Part shown: positions 7,762 through 16,074 of the stretch, piece by piece
Position numbering within the stretch: the first letter of the stretch is position 1
How the letters are laid out: the number at the start of each line of letters is the position of its first letter
DNA from: Paenibacillus_I sp035510375
GTDB lineage: Bacteria; Bacillota; Bacilli; Paenibacillales; Paenibacillaceae
NCBI RefSeq assembly: GCF_035510375.1
Contig: NZ_DATKHG010000046.1
DNA length: 64,000 nt
Reading direction: 5' to 3' (one strand)
Translations under genes and position numbers: made by a program
Notes under the pieces: model-generated
Database searches by the model: none
Seen by the model: only the letters and a program-made list of their open reading frames with translations
What the model was told of the DNA's origin: nothing

Positions 7762-8696
7762 CGATACAGGTGCAAAAAAGCTTCGGCGGAGGCGCCGGAT
7801 CGACGGGGCAAGGAACGTTGTATGTAGTCGGCACGCCCATCGGCAACCTGGAGGATATGAGTTTTCGGGCGATTCGCACGCTGCGGGAAGCGGATCTCAT
7901 CGCTGCCGAGGACACACGGCAAACCCGGAAGCTGCTGACTCATTTTGAAATCGGGACGAAGCTGGTCAGCTATCATGAGCACAACAAAGCGGCCAGCGGT
8001 CCGGAGTTGATCAGGCTGCTGAAGGAAGGAAGCTCGGTGGCGCTCGTGAGTGACGCCGGATTGCCTGCCATCTCCGATCCGGGAGCGGATCTTGTTCGCG
8101 ATGCGGCTGCACTGGAAATACCGGTCGTACCCATACCCGGGCCGAATGCCGCTTTATCGGCGCTGATCGTATCGGGTCTGCCGACGGAAAGATTCCAATT
8201 CGCGGGTTTTCCGCCGCGTGAGCCCAAGGTTTTGATCCGATGGCTCGAGGAGTTGAAGCATTGTACGGAAACCCTGCTTTTTTACGAGGCCCCTCATCGG
8301 ATTAAGAAGACGTTGCGTGCCATGCTGGACGTATGGGGAGACCGGCGAATCGCGCTCGTACGGGAATTGACGAAACGGCATGAAGAGACGGCTCGCGGCA
8401 CGATCGCGGAGGCGCTGGAACTATTGGAGCGGCATCCCCCGCGGGGCGAATATTGTTTGGTTGTCCACGGCGCGGATCCATCGGCTATGGCGGCAAGCGG
8501 CGATGGTCCGGCGAACGACCGGTGGTGGGAAAATCTAACGGTTACCGCGCATGTGTGGCATTATGAGTCCGAATCCGGCGACCGGAAGGAAGCGATGAAG
8601 AAAGCGGCGGCGGATAGGGAAGTAACCAAGAGGGAGATTTACAATGCGTACATAGCGGAAACGGCGGAGCGTGAACAGTCGGAACCGGAGGGCTGA
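7758..8696 (+). CDS. rsmI: 16S rRNA C1402 2'-O-methyltransferase RsmI
   Basis: 312 aa tetrapyrrole-methylase-fold enzyme that methylates the ribose of C1402 in 16S rRNA. The N-terminal LYVVGTPIGNLEDMS motif, the AEDTRQTRKLL motif and the central SDAGLPAISDPG motif are all characteristic. The C-terminal extension carries the usual helical region. Translation is coupled to yabB through an ATGA overlap. The N-terminus has about 20 residues (Gly-rich) before the conserved fold; an internal start is possible but lacks a better ribosome site. Confidence 0.93.
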   Translation: MTIQVQKSFGGGAGSTGQGTLYVVGTPIGNLEDMSFRAIRTLREADLIAAEDTRQTRKLLTHFEIGTKLVSYHEHNKAASGPELIRLLKEGSSVALVSDAGLPAISDPGADLVRDAAALEIPVVPIPGPNAALSALIVSGLPTERFQFAGFPPREPKVLIRWLEELKHCTETLLFYEAPHRIKKTLRAMLDVWGDRRIALVRELTKRHEETARGTIAEALELLERHPPRGEYCLVVHGADPSAMAASGDGPANDRWWENLTVTAHVWHYESESGDRKEAMKKAAADREVTKREIYNAYIAETAEREQSEPEG

Positions 8697-8714
8697 CCGA
8701 AGGGGGTTGTTTGT

Positions 8715-8759
8715 CCGGCCGGAAGCCGAAAAAAGACAAAAAAGGGCCTTCCCGGCCGG
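8715..8759. repeat. Inverted repeat between rsmI and abrB, possible terminator
   Basis: CCGGCCGGAAGCC (8715-8727) is nearly complementary to 8744-8759, leaving an A-rich loop. The genes on either side converge. No clean U-tract follows on the + strand, while the minus strand has T-runs inside the loop, so terminator function is uncertain. Confidence 0.4.
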
Positions 8760-8904
8760 GTTCTAGCACAGGAAGGCAATAAGGAGTATAAAAAAGGTTA
8801 GAATTAACTTGGCAGGATGTTTCTATTATAACTTATATTTCGGAATTTGATAACCTATTTCTTTCCGGCAGTATCCGGAATCCGCAAATCCTTAATTAAT
8901 TAAA

Positions 8905-9159
8905 TTATTTCGCAACCGGTGCCGGCAGTTCCGATATGCATTCATTGCAAACGATTTTGCCCTTGAAATAAGTGACGTTCTCCGCGTTGCCGCAGAAAAT
9001 ACAGGCCGGCTCATATTTCTTGAGCATAATGCGCTCGCCGTCCACGTAGATTTCCAGAGCGTCCTTCTCTCCAATGCCGAGCGTACGGCGCAATTCGATC
9101 GGAATGACGACGCGGCCCAATTCATCAACTTTACGTACGATACCGGTGGATTTCATCAT
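8905..9159 (-). CDS. abrB: Transition-state regulator AbrB
   Basis: 84 aa. The N-terminal half is almost identical to B. subtilis AbrB (STGIVRKVDELGRVVIPIEL at residues 4-23), the swapped-hairpin DNA-binding domain. AbrB represses sporulation, biofilm and antibiotic genes during growth. The C-terminal half differs from B. subtilis: it has four cysteines in two CxxC pairs (CIFCGN near 53-58 and CNEC near 72-75), which suggests a small zinc site. ATG at 9159 follows GAGAGGGG; the second ATG is equally possible. It is the only gene on the minus strand in this neighbourhood and is preceded by a sigma-A promoter with a Spo0A box. Confidence 0.93.
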   Translation of the reverse strand: MMKSTGIVRKVDELGRVVIPIELRRTLGIGEKDALEIYVDGERIMLKKYEPACIFCGNAENVTYFKGKIVCNECISELPAPVAK

Positions 9160-9197
9160 GATCTATCTTTCCCCTCTCAAAATATGGTTCTACAATA

Positions 9198-9205
9198 TTC
9201 GACAC
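9198..9205. promoter_or_regulatory. Spo0A box downstream of the abrB promoter
   Basis: TTCGACAC is 7 of 8 to the Spo0A box (TTCGACAA, reverse TTGTCGAA). It lies about 17-24 bases downstream of the predicted abrB transcription start, similar to the operators by which phosphorylated Spo0A represses abrB in B. subtilis. Confidence 0.55.
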
Positions 9206-9228
9206 AATTTTACTTTTTTATTTTTACC

Positions 9229-9257
9229 ATCGTACCAACCATTCCCATAATAGTCAA
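9229..9257 (-). promoter_or_regulatory. Sigma-A promoter of abrB
   Basis: Read on the minus strand, TTGACT (9257-9252) and TACGAT (9234-9229) are separated by 17 bases. Transcription would start near 9222, giving a leader of about 60 bases before the abrB ATG. The whole 9160-9420 interval is markedly AT-rich compared with the surroundings. Confidence 0.7.
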
Positions 9258-9313
9258 CCGTAATTTAAGGAATTGAATTTCTTTTATCATCCAAATTCCT
9301 ATGTATATGGGTA

Positions 9314-9420
9314 ATGTCGAAAGATATTTGGTAAAAATCGACACAAAACCTGGAAGATTAAATACGACACCATTCGACAAAATCGAAAATTTTACCCCGT
9401 GTTTGTCGAATCACTATTTC
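9314..9420. promoter_or_regulatory. Cluster of Spo0A-box matches between abrB and the HD gene
   Basis: Perfect matches stand at 9373-9380 (TTCGACAA) and 9413-9420 (TTGTCGAA), with a 7-of-8 match at 9314-9321 (ATGTCGAA). They precede the HD-domain gene whose ribosome site begins near 9427. Two perfect 8-mers within 50 bases are unlikely by chance, so Spo0A control of this divergent region is a reasonable inference. Confidence 0.45.
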
Positions 9421-9440
9421 CAATCCAAGAGGTGATGGGC

Positions 9441-10733
9441 GTGCGTTACGATTTGGCTGAAGAAAAGGTATTTAAAGATCCGGTTCATAAGTATATCTAT
9501 GTGCAGGATCGGACCATCTGGAATTTGATCAATACGAAGGAATTCCAACGGCTTCGCCGTATCCGTCAGCTGGGCACCTCCTATTTGACGTTTCATGGCG
9601 CGGAACACAGCCGCTTCTCCCACTCGCTCGGCGTATACGAAATAACGCGCAAAATCATATCGCAATTCGAGCGAAGCCGGTACGCCGACTGGCCGGAGGA
9701 GGAACGCCTTTTATGCCTCTGCGCATCCCTTTTGCACGATGTCGGTCATGGCCCCTTTTCCCATTCGATCGAAGACGTTTTCGACACCCATCATGAAGCC
9801 TGGACCTGCCGTATTATATTAGAAGAAACAGAAGTGAACCGCATCTTGCGAACGGTATCTCCGGACTTCCCCGAACGGGTCGCTTCGGTCATTTGCAAAA
9901 CGTACGACAAGCCGATCGTCGTTAGTCTGATCTCCAGCCAAATGGATGCCGACCGCATGGATTATCTGCTTCGCGATGCATACTATACGGGCGTCAACTA
10001 CGGCATGTTCGATTTGGACCGTATCCTTCGTGTGCTGCGGCCTTACCAGGGTCGCATTGTGGTGAAGGAAAGCGGCATGCACGCCGTAGAGGACTATCTG
10101 ATGTCGCGTTACCAAATGTATTGGCAGGTGTACTTCCATCCAGTCACCCGTAGCTCGGAAATCATTCTTCGCCAAATTTTTCGCAGAGCGAAGGAGCTTT
10201 ATGCGGGTAGTTACGGATTTTTGTCGAAGATGCCCGATGCGCTCGTTTCTTTATTCGAGGGCACGCTTGACGTGAATGGCTATTACCGGCTGGATGAAGC
10301 GCTCGTTCAGACCGTGTTCATGCAATGGATCCAGGAGCGGGACGAGCTGCTTGCGGAGCTGTGCCGCCGCTTTCTGCACCGCAGGCTTTATAAATACGTT
10401 ACGATGGACCACCGCGACGAAGCGTTCTGGTCACGAATACGCCACGCTTTCAGGTCTGCGGGACTTCACCCGGATTACCATCTGGAGATTGATTACCCGT
10501 TCGATCTTCCGTATCATGTATACCGACCCGGTACAACCGAAGGAGAGAACAAGCCGCCTATTCTGATGCTCGGCGACCAGGACAAATTGGAGGATATCTC
10601 CGCCATGTCCGACATCATCCGTTCGATCGCCGGGTTGCACAGAGGCAAGTTTCACCTCTATTACCCAAGAGAGACGCTAATGAAACACAAAAATCATTTC
10701 GACACAGAAATTCGACAATTTTTCGAGCTTTGA
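9441..10733 (+). CDS. HD-domain phosphohydrolase (YwfO/SAMHD1-like dNTPase family)
   Basis: About 430 aa. The N-terminus (KVFKDPVHKYIYVQDR) is typical of the YwfO family. The metal-binding HD signature is complete: H in GAEHSRFSHSLGVYE, then HDVGHGPFSHSIED and, further on, DADRMDYLLRD. Related proteins hydrolyse deoxynucleoside triphosphates or other phosphate esters; the substrate here is unknown. The GTG at 9441 was chosen because AGAGG (9428-9432) is 8 bases upstream; the ATG at 9435 is too close to it. An in-frame start at 9399 lacks a ribosome site. The gene occupies the place where B. subtilis has metS. Confidence 0.85.
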   Translation: MRYDLAEEKVFKDPVHKYIYVQDRTIWNLINTKEFQRLRRIRQLGTSYLTFHGAEHSRFSHSLGVYEITRKIISQFERSRYADWPEEERLLCLCASLLHDVGHGPFSHSIEDVFDTHHEAWTCRIILEETEVNRILRTVSPDFPERVASVICKTYDKPIVVSLISSQMDADRMDYLLRDAYYTGVNYGMFDLDRILRVLRPYQGRIVVKESGMHAVEDYLMSRYQMYWQVYFHPVTRSSEIILRQIFRRAKELYAGSYGFLSKMPDALVSLFEGTLDVNGYYRLDEALVQTVFMQWIQERDELLAELCRRFLHRRLYKYVTMDHRDEAFWSRIRHAFRSAGLHPDYHLEIDYPFDLPYHVYRPGTTEGENKPPILMLGDQDKLEDISAMSDIIRSIAGLHRGKFHLYYPRETLMKHKNHFDTEIRQFFEL

Positions 10734-10767
10734 CAATCGGTATACGCAGGGAGGGAAACGTTGCGAC

Positions 10768-11535
10768 ATGCTTATCGACACTCACACTCATTTGGATTCC
10801 CCGAAATTCGACAACGACCGGGAAGCGGTCATTGCCCGGGCCGTTGAAGCCGGCGTGGGCAAGATGATCAATATCGGTTTCGATCGGGAGACGATTCCGA
10901 CGACGATGGCGCTGGCGGATCGATATGATTTTATTTACGCAGCCGTCGGCTGGCATCCTGTGGAGAGCATACAAATGCGCGAGGGTGATCTCGAATGGAT
11001 AGAGGAACTGTGCAAACACGAGAAGGTGGTGGCGATCGGGGAGATCGGATTGGACTACCATTGGGACACCTCACCGAAAGAAGTGCAGCATCGCGTGTTC
11101 CGCGAACAAATCCGGCTGGCCAGGAAGATCGGCAAGCCGATCGTGGTTCATAACCGAGACGCGCATGAAGATATCGTCCGGATTTTGCGGGAGGAGAAGG
11201 CGTCGGAGGTCGGAGGGGTGATGCACTGCTTCTCGGGAAGTTGGGAGACGGCTAAGCAATGCCTGGATATGAATTTCTATATTTCTTTCGGAGGACCGGT
11301 TACGTTCAAAAATGCGAGGGTACCGAAGGAGGTTCTCGGCAAAGTGCCGCTCGACCGGATTTTGGTGGAAACGGATGCGCCATACCTGGCTCCCGAGCCT
11401 TACAGAGGCAAACGGAACGAGTCCGGACACGTCGTTTATGTGGCCGAGGCTGCGGCCGAAATTGTGGGCATAAGCCGAAACGAACTTGAGACGATCACCA
11501 CGGAAAATGCCAAAAACTGTTTTGGGTTTCGGTGA
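10768..11535 (+). CDS. tatD: TatD-family metal-dependent DNase (YabD)
   Basis: 255 aa TIM-barrel hydrolase. The metal ligands are visible: the N-terminal DTHTHLD motif, EIGLDYHW near residues 92-99, VVHNRDAHED near 127-136, HCFSGSW near 153-159 and ETDAPYLAPEP near 202-212. The family has 3'-5' exonuclease/DNase activity. The ATG at 10768 follows GGAGGG. The perfect Spo0A-box sequence TTCGACAA occurs at 10711-10718 just upstream and again at 10807-10814 inside the gene. The length is standard. Confidence 0.93.
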   Translation: MLIDTHTHLDSPKFDNDREAVIARAVEAGVGKMINIGFDRETIPTTMALADRYDFIYAAVGWHPVESIQMREGDLEWIEELCKHEKVVAIGEIGLDYHWDTSPKEVQHRVFREQIRLARKIGKPIVVHNRDAHEDIVRILREEKASEVGGVMHCFSGSWETAKQCLDMNFYISFGGPVTFKNARVPKEVLGKVPLDRILVETDAPYLAPEPYRGKRNESGHVVYVAEAAAEIVGISRNELETITTENAKNCFGFR

Positions 11536-11657
11536 TTTTGATCACGAAAGGGAGAATTCGAGATCTATCCGGTGAAAAAAGTAATCTTTGTTTGCGAAAT
11601 TGCAGCTTTTTTACGGGATTTTCCGGAAATAAGCTATATATCGTCTTTAAAGCGTTC

Positions 11658-11687
11658 TTTACAATGTAGGTCTAAAGGCTGTATGAT
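11658..11687 (+). promoter_or_regulatory. Sigma-A promoter of the yabE leader
   Basis: TTTACA (11658-11663) and TATGAT (11682-11687) are 18 bases apart, about 35 bases upstream of the riboswitch aptamer. Confidence 0.55.
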
Positions 11688-11720
11688 TTTCCTCAGAGCT
11701 TGATGTTGTATCCCATTTCC

Positions 11721-11912
11721 AGATCGCTTAATCTCCATTCGGAGAGCGGGGGAACCGATACGGCGCTACGCCAACCCACAGCGGACACGTCGTATATGAA
11801 TTCTTCTTGGGGTGAATTTTTGCAACGATCCATATTTAGGATCCGAGCGAAATAGGGCAACTCTCATGTCCGAACCCGACAGCTAACCTCGCAAGCGTAC
11901 ATAGAGAGGTCG
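11721..11912 (+). ncRNA. Cyclic-di-AMP riboswitch (ydaO/yuaA leader)
   Basis: The conserved ydaO blocks occur in order: CGCTTAATCT and GAGAGCGGGGGAACC (11725-11755), TTGGGGTGAAT (11808-11818), AATAGGGCAACTCTC (11851-11865), and CCGAACCCGACAGCTAACCTCG (11870-11891) followed by GCAAGCGT and a closing AGAGAG. This is the c-di-AMP-binding aptamer. In Bacillales it sits before yabE-type cell-wall genes and turns them off when c-di-AMP is high. Here it is followed by an intrinsic terminator at 11957 and then yabE, so control by premature termination is expected. Confidence 0.93.
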
Positions 11913-11956
11913 TCTCGTGCATCCACATTTCCCAATGTGAATCTTTGTCTTCCGCG

Positions 11957-11996
11957 GAAGCCACGAAGGATCCTCTGTCGTCGGCTTCTTTTATTT
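11957..11996 (+). terminator. Intrinsic terminator of the c-di-AMP riboswitch
   Basis: GAAGCC plus ACGA (11957-11966) pairs with TCG-T-CGGCTTC (11978-11988) with a single bulge, followed by TTTTATTTT. It lies between the aptamer and yabE and is the likely expression platform. Confidence 0.75.
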
Positions 11997-12169
11997 TGCG
12001 AATATCGCAGAATGCCTCGACATAGGGTTACAGGGGAGGTGGACCGAACGGGCGTATCTCTGGGGGCAGGGCGTGCGTGCTGTTCGGCGCATGAAAATAA
12101 CATATAGTCGCGTCAAAGACAATCATGCATCACTCTATGACGGCGGGGCTATGAAGGAGGACCGAAGAA

Positions 12170-13318
12170 GTGGGTGTGTTCCGGGTATTGGAATCCCATG
12201 GGCAACGATCATCCCGCATGACTTTCGCGTTGCGATGGAAGCATGGAAACTTGCGTTTGATTCTGCTTAGCGCTATTATCTCAATCGCTATGACTTTCAT
12301 GTTGTTGGTGTTGGTGTACGGAACGGCTGACAAAAGCGTCTCCGTAGTATTGAATGGACAAGAAACCGTTGTTTCAACCAAGCAATGGTCCCTTCAACGC
12401 CTATTGGATGAACAAGCCATCACGATCGGACCTAACGATCAGGTATCGATGCCACTCAGCGCGGCCGTCAAAGACGGCGACCGGATCGTTGTCGATCAAG
12501 CGGTGCAAGTGACGGTGAAGGCGGATGGAAAGGCTGAAACGTTCTACACGACGGCAAGAACGGTGGGAGCGGCGATCGGGCAAACCGATATAAGTATCCG
12601 TGCGCAGGATAAGGTATATCCATCCTTGAATACGGAGCTCAAAAGCCGAATGAACGTAACGGTAGTGCGGATCGACAAGCAGCTTGCGGAGACCGAGCAC
12701 GTACTGCCGTTCACGGTAGTCAAGAAAAACGATCCGAACTTGGAGACCGGCAAAACGAAGGTTGTTCAGAAAGGCCGGCAAGGCCTGATCGTCAAAAAGT
12801 TCGAGAAGACGTTCGCGGACGGCAAGCTGGTGGAAACCAAGCTGCTGACCAAGTTTATGGAGACGTCGAAGCGGGATCAGATTGTGGCTGTCGGTACGAA
12901 GAAGCCGGAGCCGGAAGTTGTTGTGCTGTCGGCAAAGTCGCCCGAAACGGCGGCCGTCTCGAAGCAGGGCGTTTCGTTCAAGGCGAAGAAGGTGCTGAAG
13001 AACGTGACCTTAACCGCCTATACGGCGGGCGTGGAATCAACCGGAAAGAGCAAAAGCGATCCCGAATTCGGGATTACGGCATCCGGCGCCAAGGTAAAAG
13101 AAGGCCGTACGATTGCCGTCGATCCGAAGGTCATTCCGATCGGCTGGTGGGTATACATCGAGGGCATCGGCTTCCGCCGTGCGGAGGATACCGGCAGCGC
13201 GGTCAAAGGCAACAAGATCGACGTTTACTATGACAGCAGGCAGTATGCTTTGAAGTTCGGCAGGAAAAAAGGCTTTACGGTATACGTGTTAGGTCCGAAT
13301 AAGCCGACCGCGGCCTAA
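12170..13318 (+). CDS. yabE: YabE-like cell-wall protein with DUF348, G5 and 3D domains
   Basis: 382 aa. An N-terminal membrane anchor or signal segment lies at about residues 29-50. It is followed by ubiquitin-like DUF348 repeats (about 54-155), a G5 domain (about 165-245) and a C-terminal 3D domain (about 285-378) with the three aspartates of the family, as in VDPKVIPIG and IDVYYD. 3D domains are peptidoglycan-cleaving modules related to MltA and resuscitation-promoting factors, so a role in wall remodelling outside the membrane is likely. The GTG at 12170 is preceded by AAGGAGG at 12154-12160. Expression is under the c-di-AMP riboswitch just upstream. Confidence 0.9.
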   Translation: MGVFRVLESHGQRSSRMTFALRWKHGNLRLILLSAIISIAMTFMLLVLVYGTADKSVSVVLNGQETVVSTKQWSLQRLLDEQAITIGPNDQVSMPLSAAVKDGDRIVVDQAVQVTVKADGKAETFYTTARTVGAAIGQTDISIRAQDKVYPSLNTELKSRMNVTVVRIDKQLAETEHVLPFTVVKKNDPNLETGKTKVVQKGRQGLIVKKFEKTFADGKLVETKLLTKFMETSKRDQIVAVGTKKPEPEVVVLSAKSPETAAVSKQGVSFKAKKVLKNVTLTAYTAGVESTGKSKSDPEFGITASGAKVKEGRTIAVDPKVIPIGWWVYIEGIGFRRAEDTGSAVKGNKIDVYYDSRQYALKFGRKKGFTVYVLGPNKPTAA

Positions 13319-13389
13319 TAACAGGCTGTACAGCCGTTCGGCAACTCGTGATTAATCCTATGAGACTGACGGGATTTTATGCCTGTCCC

Positions 13390-13438
13390 AACCTCTATGC
13401 GCGGCCGCTCTTTTCGGGCGGCTTCGGTAGAGGTTTTT
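13390..13438 (+). terminator. Terminator after yabE
   Basis: AACCTCTA (13390-13397) pairs with TAGAGGTT (13428-13435). A GCCGCTC/GGGCGGC inner stem sits in the loop and TTT follows. Confidence 0.8.
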
Positions 13439-13524
13439 ATCTTGTTGGCCATGTATAGCTTTAGACGATCGAGGTCACCCTTAGGTTGCAGCGAAGCCGC
13501 GCATCGGGAAAGGAAATTTCTGCA

Positions 13525-14088
13525 ATGCTGAAAGAAGTTATTGTCGTTGAGGGGAAAGGCGATACCGCAGCGATTAAAAGGGCCGTCGACGCGGATACGA
13601 TTGAGACCGGAGGCTCGGCGGCGGGCGAAGAGGTGCTTCGGCGGATCGAGCTCGCGGCGGAGCGGAGGGGCGTCATTATTTTCACCGATCCGGATCATGC
13701 GGGCGAACGGATTCGGCGTATTGTGGCCGCCCGCGTGCCGGGCTGCAAGCATGCCTTTCTTCCGCGGGAAGAGGCGACGTACAAGGGGGACATCGGCATC
13801 GAGCATGCGGCGCCCGAAGCGATCAGGCGGGCATTAGCCTCGGTGCGCTCCGAGGCGGCCTCCAAGGACGGCGGCGAAGTGACATGGGACGATATGATCG
13901 CCGCCGGCTTGATCGTTCACCCCGATGCGGCCGCCCGCAGGCTGGCGCTCGGGAAGCTGCTCGGAATCGGGTATGCGAACGGCAAACAGTTCCACAAGCG
14001 CTGCACGGTGTTCCGCATCTCCAGGGAGGAGTTCGGACAAGCGGTGTCGGCCATGGAAGCGGGCAAGGAGAGAGGAGACGAACGATGA
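13525..14088 (+). CDS. rnmV: Ribonuclease M5
   Basis: 187 aa. RNase M5 matures the 5S rRNA precursor by cutting both strands near its ends. The Toprim domain is clear: VVEGKGD at residues 7-13 with the catalytic glutamate, and IIFTDPDHAGERIR with the DxD metal motif. The start at ATG 13525 fits the family length and follows AAAGGAAA; the open frame extends to 13486. It overlaps rsmA by four bases, as in B. subtilis. It is of interest that the 5S gene in this window carries a large insertion, since this enzyme recognises folded 5S precursor. Confidence 0.92.
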   Translation: MLKEVIVVEGKGDTAAIKRAVDADTIETGGSAAGEEVLRRIELAAERRGVIIFTDPDHAGERIRRIVAARVPGCKHAFLPREEATYKGDIGIEHAAPEAIRRALASVRSEAASKDGGEVTWDDMIAAGLIVHPDAAARRLALGKLLGIGYANGKQFHKRCTVFRISREEFGQAVSAMEAGKERGDER

Positions 14089-14987
14089 CGGATGAGCGGC
14101 GCGGGGCGGCGGTCCCTGAGGTTTCCTCCCCGAAGCGGACGAAGGACATCATTGCCAAGTACGGCTTCCAATTCAAGAAAAGCCTCGGCCAAAATTTTCT
14201 TATCGACGGCAATATTTTAGGTAATATCGTAGAGGCCGCCGAATTGGATAAAAGCAAGGGCGCGCTCGAGATCGGACCCGGCATCGGCGCACTCACCGAA
14301 CGGTTGGCCAAGACGGCGGGCGCCGTCACGGCCGTCGAAATCGACCAACGACTCATCCCGATCCTTCGGGAGGTGCTCGCGCCTTACGATAATGTGAGCG
14401 TCGTCCACGGGGACGTGCTCAAGCTTGATCTGAAGGCGATCATCGCCGAACGGTATAAAGGCGTGAATCCGATCAGCGTGGTCGCCAATCTTCCTTATTA
14501 CGTAACGACGCCTATCCTGATGAAGCTGCTTGAGGATCGGCTGCCGCTCGAACATATCGTCGTCATGATTCAGAAAGAGGTCGCGGAGCGTATGGCGGCA
14601 AAGCCCGGCGGCAAGGATTACGGCAGCTTGAGCATCGCCGTCCAGTACTATAGCGAGCCGCAAATCGTCTGCGCGGTTCCCCATACCGTATTCATTCCGC
14701 AGCCGAACGTCGATTCGGCCGTCATCAAGCTGACGCTGCGCGATCGGCCGCCTGTCGATGTCGAGGACGAATCGCATTTTTTCCGCATCGTGCAAGCCTC
14801 GTTCGCCCAGCGTAGGAAGACGCTCGCCAACAACTTGTCCCTCTTATTCGGCAAAGAACGCCGCGAAGAGACGGCGGAGCTGCTGCAAGCGTGCGGCGTC
14901 GATCCCGGACGAAGAGGAGAAACGCTGTCGCTGGCGGAATATGCGCGCATCAGCAACGCGCTGCTCGCCAAAGGCTGGCCGATATAA
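14085..14987 (+). CDS. rsmA: 16S rRNA A1518/A1519 dimethyltransferase RsmA (KsgA)
   Basis: 300 aa. The enzyme dimethylates two adjacent adenines in the 3' hairpin of 16S rRNA. The SLGQNFLID motif (about residues 28-36), SAM motif EIGPGIGALT (about 60-69) and catalytic NLPYYVTTPI are all present. ATG 14085 overlaps the rnmV stop in an ATGA, so translation is coupled. The coding sequence ends inside the 5' arm of a strong terminator at 14970-15004. The N-terminus has a short unconserved extension (about 15 residues). Confidence 0.94.
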   Translation: MTDERRGAAVPEVSSPKRTKDIIAKYGFQFKKSLGQNFLIDGNILGNIVEAAELDKSKGALEIGPGIGALTERLAKTAGAVTAVEIDQRLIPILREVLAPYDNVSVVHGDVLKLDLKAIIAERYKGVNPISVVANLPYYVTTPILMKLLEDRLPLEHIVVMIQKEVAERMAAKPGGKDYGSLSIAVQYYSEPQIVCAVPHTVFIPQPNVDSAVIKLTLRDRPPVDVEDESHFFRIVQASFAQRRKTLANNLSLLFGKERREETAELLQACGVDPGRRGETLSLAEYARISNALLAKGWPI

Positions 14988-15004
14988 TCGGCCGGCCTTT
15001 TGTT
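14970..15004 (+). terminator. Terminator overlapping the rsmA stop
   Basis: AAAGGC and GGCCGAT (14970-14983) pair with ATCGGCC and GCCTTT (14987-15000), with one unpaired base on each side and ATA as loop. The U-tract is short. The stop codon TAA lies in the loop region. Confidence 0.75.
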
Positions 15005-15017
15005 GTGCGCCACGCTC

Positions 15018-15045
15018 ACCAACCCTGGCGTTCTCCCATAGGATA
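15018..15045 (+). promoter_or_regulatory. Candidate sigma-K promoter of yabG
   Basis: AC (15018-15019) and CATAGGATA (15037-15045) are 17 bases apart. The -10 fits the sigma-K CATANNNTA pattern exactly. B. subtilis yabG is a late mother-cell gene under sigma-K, so the match agrees with the expected timing. Confidence 0.5.
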
Positions 15046-15066
15046 GACGAAGAGGTGATTTGGCCC

Positions 15067-15981
15067 ATGAGACAAGGGGACTTTGTCGTGCGTAAATCTT
15101 ACGGCGGCGACGTGTTGTTCCGGATTGACGGGTTCGTGCGGCATTCGGCAATCCTGAAGGGAACAGACTATCGGCTGCTGGCCGATGCGCCGTTCTCGGA
15201 CCTGGAGGTCGTCGACGACCCGGAGTCGACCGGCGCTGTCCGCGAGGTGCGGGTGAAGGAGCATGAAACGATGAGGCGCTTCCAACGACAAACTCAACGG
15301 CTGCATGAAGAGCGGGAGGGAGAACCGGCGGGAAGGGGGACGCCGCCGACTGCCGACATGTATTTCGATGTGCCGGGTAGAGTGCTGCATTTGGACGGCG
15401 ACGGCTTGTACATGCGTAAAAGCATGCAGCTGTACGGCCAGCTTCGCGTGCCCGCGCACGGTGTGCATGCGCATGAATCGCAAATGCCGGATCTGCTGCG
15501 CCGGCTGCTTCCCCGAATCCAACCGGATATCGTCGTCATAACCGGACATGACGGCGTCCTGAAACATCCGCCCGGCGGCGTCGAGGACACGGCGCACCGG
15601 CCGCAGGAAGGGTTTCAACATCTCAGCAGCTACAAAAATTCGCTTAATTTTGTGAATGCCGTGCGGGTGGCGCGCGAGTATGACCGGAACCGCGACAGCT
15701 TGGTCGTGGTGGCCGGCGCTTGCCAATCCCATTTTGAAGCGCTGCTGCAAGCCGGTGCGAATTTCGCCAGCTCGCCCGGCCGTATTTTGATCCATGCGCT
15801 CGATCCGGTATATATCGCCGTGAAGGCGAGCCACACGTCCATCCGCGATACGATCAGCCTGGCGGATATCGTGAGGGGAACGATCAGCGGAGCGGAAGGC
15901 GTCGGGGGCATTGAAACGATGGGGAAACACCGCATTGGCCTGCCCAGGCCGAAAACGGTGCAGAAGGCGGCTCTAATGTAA
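15067..15981 (+). CDS. yabG: Sporulation-specific protease YabG
   Basis: 304 aa, YabG peptidase family. In B. subtilis this mother-cell protease trims spore-coat proteins such as SafA. The N-terminus GDFVVRKSYGGDVLFRI matches the family. A conserved HGVHAHESQMP segment and VITGHDGVL lie in the middle, followed by VVVAGACQSHFEALLQAGAN. ATG 15067 follows AGAGGTG (15051-15057). The position between rsmA and veg is the conserved one. A candidate sigma-K promoter stands upstream. Confidence 0.93.
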   Translation: MRQGDFVVRKSYGGDVLFRIDGFVRHSAILKGTDYRLLADAPFSDLEVVDDPESTGAVREVRVKEHETMRRFQRQTQRLHEEREGEPAGRGTPPTADMYFDVPGRVLHLDGDGLYMRKSMQLYGQLRVPAHGVHAHESQMPDLLRRLLPRIQPDIVVITGHDGVLKHPPGGVEDTAHRPQEGFQHLSSYKNSLNFVNAVRVAREYDRNRDSLVVVAGACQSHFEALLQAGANFASSPGRILIHALDPVYIAVKASHTSIRDTISLADIVRGTISGAEGVGGIETMGKHRIGLPRPKTVQKAALM

Positions 15982-16033
15982 GCCGTGAACCGGCAGGAAT
16001 GGTTAGAGAAGATTTTTAATGAAAAAAAGCCCG

Positions 16034-16063
16034 TTGACAAATTCTTTAGTTGGTTGTTATAAT
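16034..16063 (+). promoter_or_regulatory. Upstream veg promoter (P1)
   Basis: Perfect TTGACA (16034-16039) and perfect TATAAT (16058-16063) with an 18-base spacer. It is the first of two consensus promoters in tandem. Confidence 0.75.
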
Positions 16064-16074
16064 TATTGCTTTAT

